Source of the DNA: JBBCJM01 sp037190175
GTDB taxonomy: Bacteria; Pseudomonadota; Alphaproteobacteria; Rhodobacterales; Rhodobacteraceae
NCBI GenBank assembly: GCA_037190175.1
Contig: JBBCJM010000021.1
Location: 1 to 64,000 of the forward strand
Direction of reading: 5' to 3'
Length of the DNA stretch: 64,000 nt
A program made the position numbers and the translations under genes. Under the pieces are notes generated by a model that saw nothing but the letters and a program-made list of their open reading frames with translations, made no database searches and was not told where the DNA came from. Positions 36,213 through 44,910 of this stretch are shown here, in pieces. Every line of letters begins with the position of its first letter. The first letter of the stretch is position 1.

Positions 36213-36964
36213 GGTGGCTGGCGCTCCTCTGCCTCATGCTGCCCGCCCCCGCGGGGGCCGAGACCATCGTGGCCGGGCTCAGCCACGCCTCGGTCGCCAT
36301 CACCACCGACTTCACCGGGGAGGAGATCCTCGTCTACGGCGCGGTCAAGCGCGAGGCGCCGCCGCCCGGGGGCCCGCAGCTGGAGGTGATCGTGACGGTC
36401 GAGGGGCCGCGGACCCCGGTCGAGGTGCGGCGCAAGGCGCGGGTCTTCGGCATCTGGACCAACGGCGCCGCGGTGCGGATCGACCGCGCGCCCTCCTTCT
36501 ATGCCATCGCCTCCACCCGCCCCTTGCCGGAGATCCTGAGCGAGACCGAGAACCTGCGCCACGCGATCTCGATCCCGCGGGCGATCCGCGCGGTGGGCAC
36601 CTCGGCCGACGCCCCCGACGCGCCGGCCTTCGTCGATGCGCTGATCCGCATCCGGGGGGAGGAAGGGCGCTATGTGATGGCCGAGGGCGAGGTGGGGCTG
36701 GCCGAGGAGACGCTGTTCCGCGCCGACGTGCGGCTGCCCGCCAACCTGACCGAGGGCAGCTATCGCGTCCGCCTCTTCATCCTGCGCGGGGGCGCGGTGC
36801 TCGACTGGAAGGAGCAGGTGATCCCGGTGCAGAAGGCGGGGCTGGAACGCTGGATCTTCAACCTCTCGCGCCAGCAGCCGCTGGCCTATGGGCTGCTGTC
36901 GCTGGTGCTGGCGGTGGCCGCGGGCTGGGGCGCCTCGACCGCGTTCCGGCTGCTGCGGCGCTGA
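36209..36964 (+). CDS. TIGR02186-type membrane-anchored protein
   Basis: A 251-residue exported protein. It has an N-terminal signal peptide (LALLCLMLPAPAGAE), a beta-rich periplasmic domain (ETIVAGLSHASVAITTDFTGEEILVYGA) and one C-terminal transmembrane helix (about 228-247) ending RLLRR. The pattern fits the TIGR02186 family, which accompanies TauE-like transporters; no enzymatic role is established. It overlaps the exporter gene by four bases. A terminator-like hairpin of the repeat family follows. Confidence 0.85.
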   Translation: MRWLALLCLMLPAPAGAETIVAGLSHASVAITTDFTGEEILVYGAVKREAPPPGGPQLEVIVTVEGPRTPVEVRRKARVFGIWTNGAAVRIDRAPSFYAIASTRPLPEILSETENLRHAISIPRAIRAVGTSADAPDAPAFVDALIRIRGEEGRYVMAEGEVGLAEETLFRADVRLPANLTEGSYRVRLFILRGGAVLDWKEQVIPVQKAGLERWIFNLSRQQPLAYGLLSLVLAVAAGWGASTAFRLLRR

Positions 36965-36993
36965 GCTTCCGGCCGGGGGGCGGGTGGCAAGCG

Positions 36994-37051
36994 CCGGGGG
37001 GCTTCGCGCCCCCCGGACCCCCCGCGGGATATTTTTGGCTCGAAAGAAAAG
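36994..37051 (+). terminator. CCGGGGGG repeat acting as terminator after the TauE operon
   Basis: CCGGGGGGC (36994-37002) pairs with GCCCCCCGG (37008-37016) around a TTCGC loop. This is followed by ACCCCCCGCGGGATATTTTT and a CGAAAGAAAAGC segment. It is the fourth member of the repeat family and has the best T-run, 30 bases past the operon's last stop. Confidence 0.65.
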
Positions 37052-37094
37052 CGGGGGGCGGGGAGAATTTGAATCGAGGTATCTTCACCCCGGT

Positions 37095-37292
37095 TCAGAC
37101 CGTGTGCAGGTAGAGGTCGTAGTCCACATCCGCGATGGTGCGGGCGACGCGGGCGTATTCGGCGGCCTTGATGGCGCAGAAGGTACGGTGCATCTCCTCG
37201 CCCAACGCGCCTTGCAGGAAGGCCGATCCCTGCGCCGCGGTGATGGCGCTCAGCCAGTCGCGCGGGATGGGCGGTGCGTCCGTCGCGGCCTC
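37095..37292 (-). pseudogene. C-terminal remnant of the glutamine synthetase-like gene
   Basis: Directly beyond the TAG at 37293-37295 the same reading frame stays open for 65 codons and ends at TGA (37095-37097). The translation contains PIPRDWLSAITAAQGSAFLQ and EYARVARTIADVDYDLYLH, which resembles the normal C-terminus of GS-family enzymes. Codon use is unchanged, so this was recently part of the upstream gene. Without readthrough it is not translated. Confidence 0.75.
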
Positions 37293-38480
37293 CTAGCCGT
37301 TGCCGGTGGTCTCGGGGCCGGGGTCCAGCTTCTCGGCCAGCCCCTTCTCCAGCGCGGCCAGCACGGTGGCGGCCACCAGATAGGGATTGGCGTCCACCCC
37401 GGCCGGGCGGTGCTCGATCCGCCGCGCCGTGCGGTCGCCCGCCGGGATCCGCAGCGCGACCGAGCGGTTGTTGACCCCCCAGGTCGGCGCCACCGGGGCG
37501 TAGCTCTGCGCGGCGAAGCGGCGCCAGGAATTGGCGTGCGGCGCGAAGACCAGCATGGATTCGCCCATCGTGGCCCGCATGCCCCCGATGGCGTGGCGGA
37601 TGCTGTCGGTCCAACTGGCCCCTTCCGGCTCCATGAACACGTTCCGGCCCGCGGCATCGGCCAGCGAGACGTGGAAATGCATCCCCGAGCCCGCGTATTG
37701 CTCGACCGGCTTGGCCATGAAGCAGGCGGTCACCCCATGCGCCCTTCCTTGAGCCCGCACGATCCGCTTCAGCCGGATCAGGTCGTCGGCCGCCTGCGCC
37801 ACATCGGTCCGGTAGTGCAGGGTCAGTTCGTACTGCCCCGGCGCGTATTCGCTGATCACCGTCTCAGCGCTTATCCCCGCCAGTTCCGCGCCGCGGTAGA
37901 TGTCGGAGAACAGCGGCAGCATCCCGTGCAGGTGGTCGACCGAATAGACCTCGGTCCGGTGCGAGGCGCGGCCGTCCAGCACCGCCTCCGCCGGGCGGGG
38001 CCTGCCGTCCGGGCCGCGGTCATTGGCCAGCAGGAAGAACTCCAGCTCGAAGGCCCCGGCCGGGTGCAGGCCCTTGCCGGCCAGCATCGCGATCCGCCGG
38101 GTCAGGGCATGGCGGGGGTCCGAGCCCATCGGCCGGCCGTCGAGCCCGTACATGCACATCAGGACCTCGGCCCTTGCGGGCGAGGTGTTGTGCAGCCGTT
38201 TCAGGGTTCCCGGCACCGGCCAGGTGCGCAGGTCGCCATCGCCCTGGTCCCATATGAGGCCGGTCTCGTGCACGTCCTCGCCGCAGATGTCGAGCCCCAG
38301 GATCGAGATCGGCAGGTGCCGTCCGCCCCGGTAGAAGGCCATCAGCTCGTGCCGCCGGATGATCTTGCCCCGGCCGATGCCGTTGGCGTCGTGCAGCACC
38401 AGGTCGATGGCCTCCACATCCGGGTGGGCGGCGAGGAAGGCTTCCGCCTCCTCGGGGGTGGAGCCGGAGGGGCTGGTCAT
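37293..38480 (-). CDS. Glutamine synthetase family protein, interrupted by amber codon
   Basis: The open part encodes 395 residues of a GS-fold enzyme, close to gamma-glutamylputrescine synthetase (PuuA) and other amine glutamylating enzymes. The metal and glutamate motifs are FELEFF (144-149), GSGMHFHVSL (264-273), NSWRRF...AP (317-331) and RIEHRPAGVDANPYL (354-368). The in-frame TAG removes the last 65 residues of the catalytic domain, so the product may be inactive. The start overlaps the upstream aminotransferase stop (ATGA). With that gene it suggests amine or polyamine nitrogen use. Confidence 0.85.
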   Translation of the reverse strand: MTSPSGSTPEEAEAFLAAHPDVEAIDLVLHDANGIGRGKIIRRHELMAFYRGGRHLPISILGLDICGEDVHETGLIWDQGDGDLRTWPVPGTLKRLHNTSPARAEVLMCMYGLDGRPMGSDPRHALTRRIAMLAGKGLHPAGAFELEFFLLANDRGPDGRPRPAEAVLDGRASHRTEVYSVDHLHGMLPLFSDIYRGAELAGISAETVISEYAPGQYELTLHYRTDVAQAADDLIRLKRIVRAQGRAHGVTACFMAKPVEQYAGSGMHFHVSLADAAGRNVFMEPEGASWTDSIRHAIGGMRATMGESMLVFAPHANSWRRFAAQSYAPVAPTWGVNNRSVALRIPAGDRTARRIEHRPAGVDANPYLVAATVLAALEKGLAEKLDPGPETTGNG

Positions 38481-39862
38481 GGCGCGGCTCCGCACAGCGC
38501 GGCCAGCACCGCGTCGAAGGCGGCGGTCAGGGCGTCGATCCGGCCCTTGCCGGTGGCGGGCGAGACCAGCATCATGTTGTGGAAGGGGGCGATCAGGCAG
38601 CCGCGGTTCACCAGCCCCAGATGCACCGCCGCCTCGACCTCGGGCGCATGGGCGGCGGCGGCCTCGGTGCCGTTCTTCAGCGGCCCGGGGGCGCAGACGA
38701 ATTCCACCCGCGCGCCGACGCGGACCACGTGCCAGGGCAGCCCATGGCGGGCGATGGCCTGCGCAAGCCCCTGTTCCAGCCGGGCCGCACCCCTTTCCAT
38801 GCGGGCGAAGGCGGCGGGCGTGGCGACCTCCTCCAGCGTGGCGACCAGGGCGGCGAATTGCATGGGGTTGCCGGACAGCGTGGTGCCCATGCCGGAGAAG
38901 CCGGGCGGGCGCAGGGCGTCATGGGCCTCGAACCGCCCGGCCAGCTCGGGCGAAAGGCCCCAGACCGCGGCGGGCACGCCCCCGGCGACGCATTTGCCCA
39001 CCACCAGGATGTCGGCCTCCAGCCCGTGCCCCCGGGCATAGCCGCCGTGGCCGGAGGACTGGGTATGCGTCTCGTCCACCACCAGCAGCGCGCCGTGCCG
39101 GGTGGCGAGCGCGCGCAGGCCCGCCAGGAAGCCCGGCTGGGGCAGGACCATGCAGGAATTGGTCATCACCGGCTCGGTCAGGATCGCGGCCACCTCGCCC
39201 TTGGCCAATGCCGCCTCCACCCCGGCCAGGTCGTTGAACTCGCAGGCCACCGCGCCGGCCGCGGGATCGTGCCAGGAGCCCACCAGCCCCGGGCGCGCCA
39301 CTGTGCGGCCCTGCGACAGGCAGACCATCGTCTCGTCCACCGTGCCGTGGTAGCAGCCGTGGAACACCAGCACCTTCGGCCGCCCGGTGACCGCGCGCGC
39401 CACCCGCAGGGCGAAGCGGTTGGCGTCGGTGGCGGTGGTGGCGAGCTGCCAGCGGAAATCGCCGAAGGTCTCGGTCAAGAGCCGCCCCGCCTTCAGCGCC
39501 GCCTCGGTGGGCAACATGCAGGTCAGCCCCCGGCGGGCCTGCCGGCGGATGGCGCGGGCCACCGGCGGGGGCGAATGGCCGAACATCGAGCCGGTGTCGC
39601 CCAGGCAGAAGTCGGCCAGCTCGTTGCCGTCGATGTCGGTCAGCCGGGCGCCCCTGGCCTCGGCCACCAGCATGGGAAAGGGCATCGGCCAGTCGCGCAT
39701 CCAGTGCATCGGCACGCCGGCAAGCCAAGGGGCGGCCCCTTCGGCCAAAGCGGCCCGGGTGCGGGGGCGGCGGGCGGCATAGGCCGCGGCCTCGGCGGTG
39801 CGGAATGCCGCCACCCGGGCCATGTCGAGCCCCGCCTGCCCCGCTGCCATCGCCCCGTCCAT
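38477..39862 (-). CDS. Class III aminotransferase (PLP)
   Basis: A 461-residue PLP enzyme of the omega-aminotransferase/glutamate-1-semialdehyde aminomutase group. Landmarks are DIDGNELADFCLGDTGSMFGH, the VVDETHT aspartate (263-267) and the Schiff-base lysine in ILVVGKCVAGG (Lys290). The start ATG at 39862 has GGGGAGG upstream. As partner of the GS-like gene it may transaminate an amine-derived omega-amino acid or aldehyde. The exact substrate cannot be read from the sequence; a haem role is unlikely given the neighbours. Confidence 0.85.
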   Translation of the reverse strand: MDGAMAAGQAGLDMARVAAFRTAEAAAYAARRPRTRAALAEGAAPWLAGVPMHWMRDWPMPFPMLVAEARGARLTDIDGNELADFCLGDTGSMFGHSPPPVARAIRRQARRGLTCMLPTEAALKAGRLLTETFGDFRWQLATTATDANRFALRVARAVTGRPKVLVFHGCYHGTVDETMVCLSQGRTVARPGLVGSWHDPAAGAVACEFNDLAGVEAALAKGEVAAILTEPVMTNSCMVLPQPGFLAGLRALATRHGALLVVDETHTQSSGHGGYARGHGLEADILVVGKCVAGGVPAAVWGLSPELAGRFEAHDALRPPGFSGMGTTLSGNPMQFAALVATLEEVATPAAFARMERGAARLEQGLAQAIARHGLPWHVVRVGARVEFVCAPGPLKNGTEAAAAHAPEVEAAVHLGLVNRGCLIAPFHNMMLVSPATGKGRIDALTAAFDAVLAALCGAAP

Positions 39863-39898
39863 CCGCGCCTCCCCTGGCTGCTTCCTTATCGCCTGTCT

Positions 39899-39908
39899 TT
39901 TGATCAAA
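39899..39908. promoter_or_regulatory. TTTGATCAAA palindrome in divergent spacer
   Basis: A perfect ten-base palindrome within an AT-rich patch, 36 bases upstream of the aminotransferase start and about 110 bases upstream of the divergent RTX gene. It could be an operator or part of a promoter. It does not fit the FNR consensus, because the four-base spacer is missing. Confidence 0.3.
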
Positions 39909-40019
39909 TGAAAGATGGGCTGCGGCCCGCCGCGACCGCCTTGCCTTGGCGCGACCGGCCTCTGTATCCTGCGGCTCGCGCTGTGGGTGCGCGGGTGTTC
40001 TGTATCGGGGAGACGTGGG

Positions 40020-41450
40020 ATGACGGTTCGTTACTGGGGCTATGCGGCGGTCGAGAATGTGGCGGGCGAGATCCTGGCCGTCTATCCCTCCTGGCTGGAC
40101 ATCGAGGCGCTCTCGCCCACCTCGAGCTTCAGCTACAGCTATATCGGCACCCCCGACGATCCCTATCTGGTCCAACTGGTGCCGCAGGCGAGTTCGGTGA
40201 CCGCCGGGGCCAGCACGACGCCCTTCTTCGGCGCCCCGGCGGTGCAGTCGAACGCCATCGACACCGAGGCCTATGTCTACCAGATCACCTGGGGCGAGGG
40301 GTTCCAGTCGCAGATCCTGGAGCTGGAGGCCATCAACGACCCGGCGACGGGTCTCGTCACCTATTACTACTTCCAGTTGGGCGGCGTGCCGCTGCGGTTC
40401 GAATCGCTCGAGGAATATGCGGCGATGTCGGACGGCTTCGTGCTGAGCCACGTGACCACCCCCGGCCTGACGCCCGGCGCGGCGATCCCCTTCACCGGCA
40501 TTCCCGGCGCCCAGCAGATCACCGCCGGCACCCCTGGCATCGACCGTACGGCCAGCGGGCCCGAGACCATCGTGGGCGGGGCGGGCGACGACACGCTGAC
40601 CGGCAGCGCGGGGGGCGACCGGCTGCAGGGGCAGGGCGGCAACGACCTGATCTACGGCGGCGACGGGGCCGACCAGCTGCTGGGCAACGCCGGGGCCGAT
40701 GTCATCTACGGCGGGGCGGGCAACGACAACATCTCCGCCTCGGACGACGACGACCTGGCCTTCGGCGGCGCGGGCATCGATTCGATCGGCGGGGGGCTCG
40801 GGTCCGACCAGATCTACGGCGGCGCCGACAACGACGTGGTGACCGGCGGTCAGGGCAACGACTTCGTGGACGGCGGCGACGGCAACGACTTCGTGGGCGG
40901 CGGCTTCGGCGACGACACGATCTACGGCGGCGCGGGCAACGACAACCTGGCCGGGGGCGCGGGGCTGGACTACGTGTTCGGCGGGACCGGGCACGACGAC
41001 ATGGGCGGCGGGTTCGGCAACGACTGGATGTTCGGCGGCGACGGCAACGACACCATGGGCGGCGGCGACGGCAACGACCGGATGTACGGCGGGGCGGGCG
41101 ACGACCGGGTCAACGGCGGGGCGGGGCAGGATTCGCTCTATGGCGGCGATGGCGCCGACCGGCTGAACGGCGGGGCCGGCAACGACTGGCTCTACGGCGG
41201 GGCGGGGGCGGATGTCTTCGTCTTCAACACCTATTTCGCCGGCACGGTGGACCGGATCATGGACTTCACCCATGGGGAGGACCGCATCCAACTGGCCGGG
41301 ATCAGCGGGCCCAATGCCGCGGCGCGCTTTGCCAGCCTGTCGATCACGGCGGCTGCGGAGGGGGTGAACATCGCGGTCGGCGGGCAGACGATCTTCGTCG
41401 CCGGCTCGGTGGTCGGCGACTTCGACGCGGGCGACTTCATCTTCGTCTGA
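40020..41450 (+). CDS. RTX calcium-binding protein, secreted
   Basis: A 476-residue acidic protein. The N-terminal domain (about 1-170) has no recognised fold. Residues about 190-400 consist of glycine- and aspartate-rich nonapeptide repeats (GGxGNDxxx type), which form calcium-bound beta-rolls. A C-terminal segment ([26 protein letters not shown]) is typical of type I secretion substrates, and there is no N-terminal signal peptide. GGGGAG precedes the ATG at 40020. No ABC exporter or membrane fusion protein gene lies nearby, so the secretion machinery must be elsewhere. Confidence 0.88.
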   Translation: MTVRYWGYAAVENVAGEILAVYPSWLDIEALSPTSSFSYSYIGTPDDPYLVQLVPQASSVTAGASTTPFFGAPAVQSNAIDTEAYVYQITWGEGFQSQILELEAINDPATGLVTYYYFQLGGVPLRFESLEEYAAMSDGFVLSHVTTPGLTPGAAIPFTGIPGAQQITAGTPGIDRTASGPETIVGGAGDDTLTGSAGGDRLQGQGGNDLIYGGDGADQLLGNAGADVIYGGAGNDNISASDDDDLAFGGAGIDSIGGGLGSDQIYGGADNDVVTGGQGNDFVDGGDGNDFVGGGFGDDTIYGGAGNDNLAGGAGLDYVFGGTGHDDMGGGFGNDWMFGGDGNDTMGGGDGNDRMYGGAGDDRVNGGAGQDSLYGGDGADRLNGGAGNDWLYGGAGADVFVFNTYFAGTVDRIMDFTHGEDRIQLAGISGPNAAARFASLSITAAAEGVNIAVGGQTIFVAGSVVGDFDAGDFIFV

Positions 41451-41454
41451 CCGC

Positions 41455-43020
41455 TCAGGGGGCGCGGATCTCGACCAGCCGCGGGCCGCGGGGGCCCTGC
41501 AGCGCCTGCCGCAGGGCGGCGGGGTCCAGGGGCACGCTGGCGAAGGGCAGGCCGCAGGCCTGTGCGAAAGGTTCGAGGGCCAGCGGCGAGGGGTCGCAGC
41601 CGATCACCGGCGCGCCGGCCTCGCGCATCGCCTCGGCGATCTCGCGATAGCCGGCGTTGTTCCAGACCACGAAGGCGATGTCGGCGCCCTCGTCGCGGGC
41701 CGAGCGCAGCTCGGCGGCCGAGAATTGCAGGCCGCCGTCGCCGATCAGGCAGACCACCCGCGCCTCGGGATCCGCGATGGCCGCGCCCAGCGCCGCGCCG
41801 GGGGCGAAGCCCAGCGCGCCATAGCCGGTGGCGGCGTTGAACCAGCCGCCGGGGCGGTCGTGGTCGTAGCAGAGGTTCGCGGCATAGACCGGCTGGGTGC
41901 TGTCGCCCACCACGATCGCCTGCGGCAGCGCATCGCGGATCGCCTCGACCATCGCCAGTTGCCCGGGCATCGCCGGGTGCAGGGCGGCGAGTTCGGCGCG
42001 GGCGGCGGTGCGCGCGGCCTCGGCCCGGGCGGGGCCGTCGCCGGTCTTCCGCTCCGCGCGCTGCCACAGCGCCAGCAGGGCGGGTTCGGCATGGGCATGG
42101 AGGCGGACGGCGGCGGGGTGGCGGGCCAGTTGCTGCCGGCAGGCGTCGATGCGGATCATGGCCGAGAGGTCGGGCAGGCCCCCCCGCGCGTACATGTCAT
42201 AGTCGGTGGGGCCAAGCTCGGTGCCCACCGCCAGCACCGCTTCGGCCGCCGCGATCAGCGCCCTTGTGGCGTCGAGGCTGGGGGATGCCGGCACCCCCAG
42301 CGGATGGCGGTGAAGCAGCCCGCGGGCGTTCACCGTCATCACCACCGGGGCGTCGAGCTGCTCGGCCAGCCGCCGCAGGGCGGGCGTCCGCGCCCCGCCC
42401 CCGGCCAGGATCACCGGGCGCCGCGCCCCGGCCAGCAGGGCGAGCGCCTGTTTCACCGCGCCGGGGTCGGGCAGGAGGGGCGACGGGTCCGGCGCCGGGG
42501 CGGGGGGCCCGGGCGCCGGCAGCGGCATCACGTCCAGCGGCACCTCCAGATGCACCGGCCCGGGCCGCCCGCCCTGCATCAGCGCGAAGGCGCGGTCGAG
42601 CACCTCGGGCAGCGCCTGCGGACAGGTCACCCGCAGCGAGGGGCAGAGCTGGCGCACCAGCCCGGCCTGGTCGGGCAATTCGTGCAGGTGGCCCAGGCCG
42701 CGGCCCAGGCTGTCGCGGGCATTGACGCCGGAGACCACCAGCACCGGCACCGAATCCGCCCGCGCCTGCGCCATGGCGGTCAGCGCATTGGTCAGCCCCG
42801 GCCCGGTGATCACGAAGGCCACCCCGGGCCTTCCGCTGACCCTGGCATAGCCGTCGGCCATGAAGGCCGCGCCCTGCTCGTGCCGGGCGGTGACGTGGCG
42901 GATGCCGGAACCCGCCAGGCCGCGGTAGAGCTCGATGGTGTGCACGCCCGGGATGCCGAAGACCACCCGCACCCCGCGGGCCGCCAACCCCGCCACCAGC
43001 GCCTGCCCGACCGTGGTCAT
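41455..43020 (-). CDS. aruI: ThDP-dependent 2-ketoarginine decarboxylase (AruI-like)
   Basis: A 521-residue acetolactate synthase-fold enzyme. The catalytic Glu48 lies in TARHEQGAAFMADGYARV, and the ThDP-Mg motif begins GDGGLQFSAAELRS with the NNAGY end about 28 residues later. The partner upstream is an AruH-like arginine aminotransferase, overlapping by four bases. A basic amino acid importer lies beyond the regulator gene, so the substrate is probably 5-guanidino-2-oxopentanoate. It would yield 4-guanidinobutanal and CO2. Acetolactate synthase is the alternative, but no small subunit is present. Confidence 0.75.
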   Translation of the reverse strand: MTTVGQALVAGLAARGVRVVFGIPGVHTIELYRGLAGSGIRHVTARHEQGAAFMADGYARVSGRPGVAFVITGPGLTNALTAMAQARADSVPVLVVSGVNARDSLGRGLGHLHELPDQAGLVRQLCPSLRVTCPQALPEVLDRAFALMQGGRPGPVHLEVPLDVMPLPAPGPPAPAPDPSPLLPDPGAVKQALALLAGARRPVILAGGGARTPALRRLAEQLDAPVVMTVNARGLLHRHPLGVPASPSLDATRALIAAAEAVLAVGTELGPTDYDMYARGGLPDLSAMIRIDACRQQLARHPAAVRLHAHAEPALLALWQRAERKTGDGPARAEAARTAARAELAALHPAMPGQLAMVEAIRDALPQAIVVGDSTQPVYAANLCYDHDRPGGWFNAATGYGALGFAPGAALGAAIADPEARVVCLIGDGGLQFSAAELRSARDEGADIAFVVWNNAGYREIAEAMREAGAPVIGCDPSPLALEPFAQACGLPFASVPLDPAALRQALQGPRGPRLVEIRAP

Positions 43021-44189
43021 GCCAGCCCCCGCGCTAGCGCCGCGATGCGGTCGCAGGCGGTGGCGGTCTGGCAGTCGGGCTGGGTGAGGCTGAGGCGCAG
43101 CCAGCCGGCGGCGGCCTGCCCGAAGCTTTCGCCCGGCATCACCGCCACCCCCTGTTCTTCCAGCAGCCGCCGGGCGAACTCCTCGCCCGAAAGCCCCGTG
43201 GCGCGGATGTCGACCATGGCGAACATCCCCGCCTCGGGCCGGAGCACCGCCATCCCGGCCACCCCGTCCAGCCGCTCGGCGATCAGCCCGGCGCGGCGGG
43301 CGAAGCGTTCGCACATGCCGGCGGCGACCGGCGAGGGCGCCGAGATCGCCCGCGCGGTCATGTCGGCGATGAAGGGCTGGTTGCCGAACAGCATGGTCTC
43401 CGAGAGCGGCAGCAGCCGGGCGCAGAACTCCGCCGGCCCCACGCACCAGCCCGACCGGAACCCCGGCGCGGCGTGGGATTTGGAGATCGAGGAGGCGACG
43501 ATGGTTCGCCCGGCCAGCTCCGGCAGGTCCAGCGGCGAGGTGAAGGAAACGCCGAAGGTCATCTCCTCGTACACCTCGTCGCAGAGGATCCAGAGGTCGT
43601 GCTTCACGGCCAGTTCCCCCAGCGCCGCCAGATCCTCCCGCCGCAGCACCGCGCCGGTGGGGTTGTGCGGCGTGTTCAGGAACAGCACGCGCGATGAGGG
43701 CGTGATGCGACAGGCCACGTCCGCCGCCGCCATGCGGAAGCCGTTTTCGGGCCGCAAGGGCACCGGAACCAGCCGGCCGCCGGCGGCGGCGACCAGCCCC
43801 TCGTAGGTCGCATACATAGGGTCGCCCGCCAGCACCTCGTTCCCCTCGCCCACCAGCGCGGCGATCACCGCATAGAGCGTGGTCTGGGTGCCCGGGAAGC
43901 ACATGACGTTCTCGGGGCCGAAAGGCCGGCCGCGGCGGGCGGAATAGCGGGCGGCCAAGGCGCGCAACAGCCCCGGCTCGCCCCGGCCGTTGGAATAGCC
44001 GGTGCGCCCGGCCTCCATCGCCGCCAGGGCCGAGGCCACCATCTCGGGCGGCGTGGGCACGTCGGGCTCGCCGATGGTCAGCTCGATCACCGGATGGCCG
44101 GCGGCCTTCAGCTCGCGCGCCCGGGCGTGGATCGCCCATTTGGCGCCGCCAAGGTCGGTCAGCCGGTCCATGAGGGGGGCGTATCTCAT
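43017..44189 (-). CDS. aruH: PLP aminotransferase, arginine:pyruvate type (AruH-like)
   Basis: A 390-residue class I/II aminotransferase. FLNTPHNPTGAVL has the NPTG motif (176-179), ILCDEVYEEM the pyridine-binding Asp, and SSISKSHAAPGFRSGW the PLP lysine (Lys237). The SKSH and GFRSGW blocks and the overall layout resemble Pseudomonas AruH, which transfers the alpha-amino group of arginine to pyruvate. It overlaps both neighbours by four bases, TetR upstream and the AruI-like gene downstream, forming one operon. General aromatic or aspartate aminotransferase activity cannot be excluded. Confidence 0.75.
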   Translation of the reverse strand: MRYAPLMDRLTDLGGAKWAIHARARELKAAGHPVIELTIGEPDVPTPPEMVASALAAMEAGRTGYSNGRGEPGLLRALAARYSARRGRPFGPENVMCFPGTQTTLYAVIAALVGEGNEVLAGDPMYATYEGLVAAAGGRLVPVPLRPENGFRMAAADVACRITPSSRVLFLNTPHNPTGAVLRREDLAALGELAVKHDLWILCDEVYEEMTFGVSFTSPLDLPELAGRTIVASSISKSHAAPGFRSGWCVGPAEFCARLLPLSETMLFGNQPFIADMTARAISAPSPVAAGMCERFARRAGLIAERLDGVAGMAVLRPEAGMFAMVDIRATGLSGEEFARRLLEEQGVAVMPGESFGQAAAGWLRLSLTQPDCQTATACDRIAALARGLA

Positions 44190-44833
44190 GACTTGCCGCC
44201 CGTCAGGTCCACGCCCAGCAGCGCGCCGGCCGCGGCGAGCCCGATGGCCTCGACCTCGCCCGGGGCGAAGGCGGCGGTGCCGGCCGAGCCCTCGATCCAC
44301 AGCCCGTCGATCAGCGCGTTGCAGGCGATGGCCTCCTGCCGCAGCCGCTCGGGGCTGGCGGGCGGCCGGGGCAGGGCGGCGATCAGCGCCTCCAGCCGGT
44401 CGCGATAGTCCAGATAGGTGTCGTGGTGCACCCGGGCCATGGCGGCGTCCCCGCGCGCGGCGTGCTGGAACTCGGCCCAGATCGCCAGCATCCGCGCGTT
44501 CAGCACCGGCGGGCGCAGCGAGGCCGAGACGTAGGCCGCCAGCCGCGCCACCGGGTCGATCCCCGCGGCCTCGGTCGCCTTCTGGCTGGTCTCGGTCATC
44601 ATCCGCATGACCCGGGCATAGGCGGCCTGCAACAGCGCCTCGCGGCTGGCGAAATAGTGGCGGATCAGCCCGGCCGTCACCCCGGCCCGCGCCGCGATGT
44701 TGCGCACCGTGGCCCCGCCGGTGCCCGCCTCGGCCACCGCGTCCAGCGTGGCGGCGATCAGCGCCTCGCGCCGCTGCGCCTCGGGCGCCCGGCGGTACTT
44801 GCGACGCTCGCCGGCCTGCGATCCTGCGGTCAT
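44186..44833 (-). CDS. TetR-family regulator of the arginine locus
   Basis: A 215-residue regulator. The N-terminal helix-turn-helix is GATVRNIAARAGVTAGLIRHYF, like BetI, and the C-terminal ligand domain is all-helical. It is the first gene of the aruH-aruI operon and lies divergent from the ABC importer genes, with a palindromic operator in between. It probably represses both directions until arginine or a catabolite binds. Confidence 0.87.
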   Translation of the reverse strand: MTAGSQAGERRKYRRAPEAQRREALIAATLDAVAEAGTGGATVRNIAARAGVTAGLIRHYFASREALLQAAYARVMRMMTETSQKATEAAGIDPVARLAAYVSASLRPPVLNARMLAIWAEFQHAARGDAAMARVHHDTYLDYRDRLEALIAALPRPPASPERLRQEAIACNALIDGLWIEGSAGTAAFAPGEVEAIGLAAAGALLGVDLTGGKS

Positions 44834-44845
44834 CCCCAGCCCCAG

Positions 44846-44865
44846 AATTATACGCTTGCATAATT
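44846..44865. promoter_or_regulatory. Palindromic operator between TetR gene and ABC importer
   Basis: AATTATACGCTTGCATAATT is a 20-base imperfect palindrome with perfect six-base AATTAT/ATAATT arms in an otherwise GC-rich genome. It starts 12 bases upstream of the TetR ATG and ends 45 bases before the ABC ATPase start, a typical TetR autoregulatory position. Confidence 0.6.
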
Positions 44866-44910
44866 AAGCCGGCGTGGGCTTACTTCAAGCAGGATCTGAC
44901 AAGGCTGCCC

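Noticed and set aside
38477..39862. hemL, glutamate-1-semialdehyde aminomutase for haem
   Set aside because: Similar fold, but the operon partner is a GS-like enzyme and no haem genes are near, so a general class III aminotransferase is safer.
39899..39908. FNR-type anaerobox
   Set aside because: TTTGATCAAA lacks the four-base spacer of the TTGAT-N4-ATCAA consensus, so it is reported only as an unassigned palindrome.
38579..41650. 1023-codon plus-strand frame over aminotransferase and RTX genes
   Set aside because: Antisense to the aminotransferase and out of frame in the RTX repeats; the protein is Arg/Gly-rich and featureless.
41455..43020. IlvB-type acetolactate synthase for branched-chain amino acids
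   Set aside because: No small regulatory subunit or ilvC is adjacent, while an AruH-like transaminase overlaps it; the decarboxylase reading fits better.
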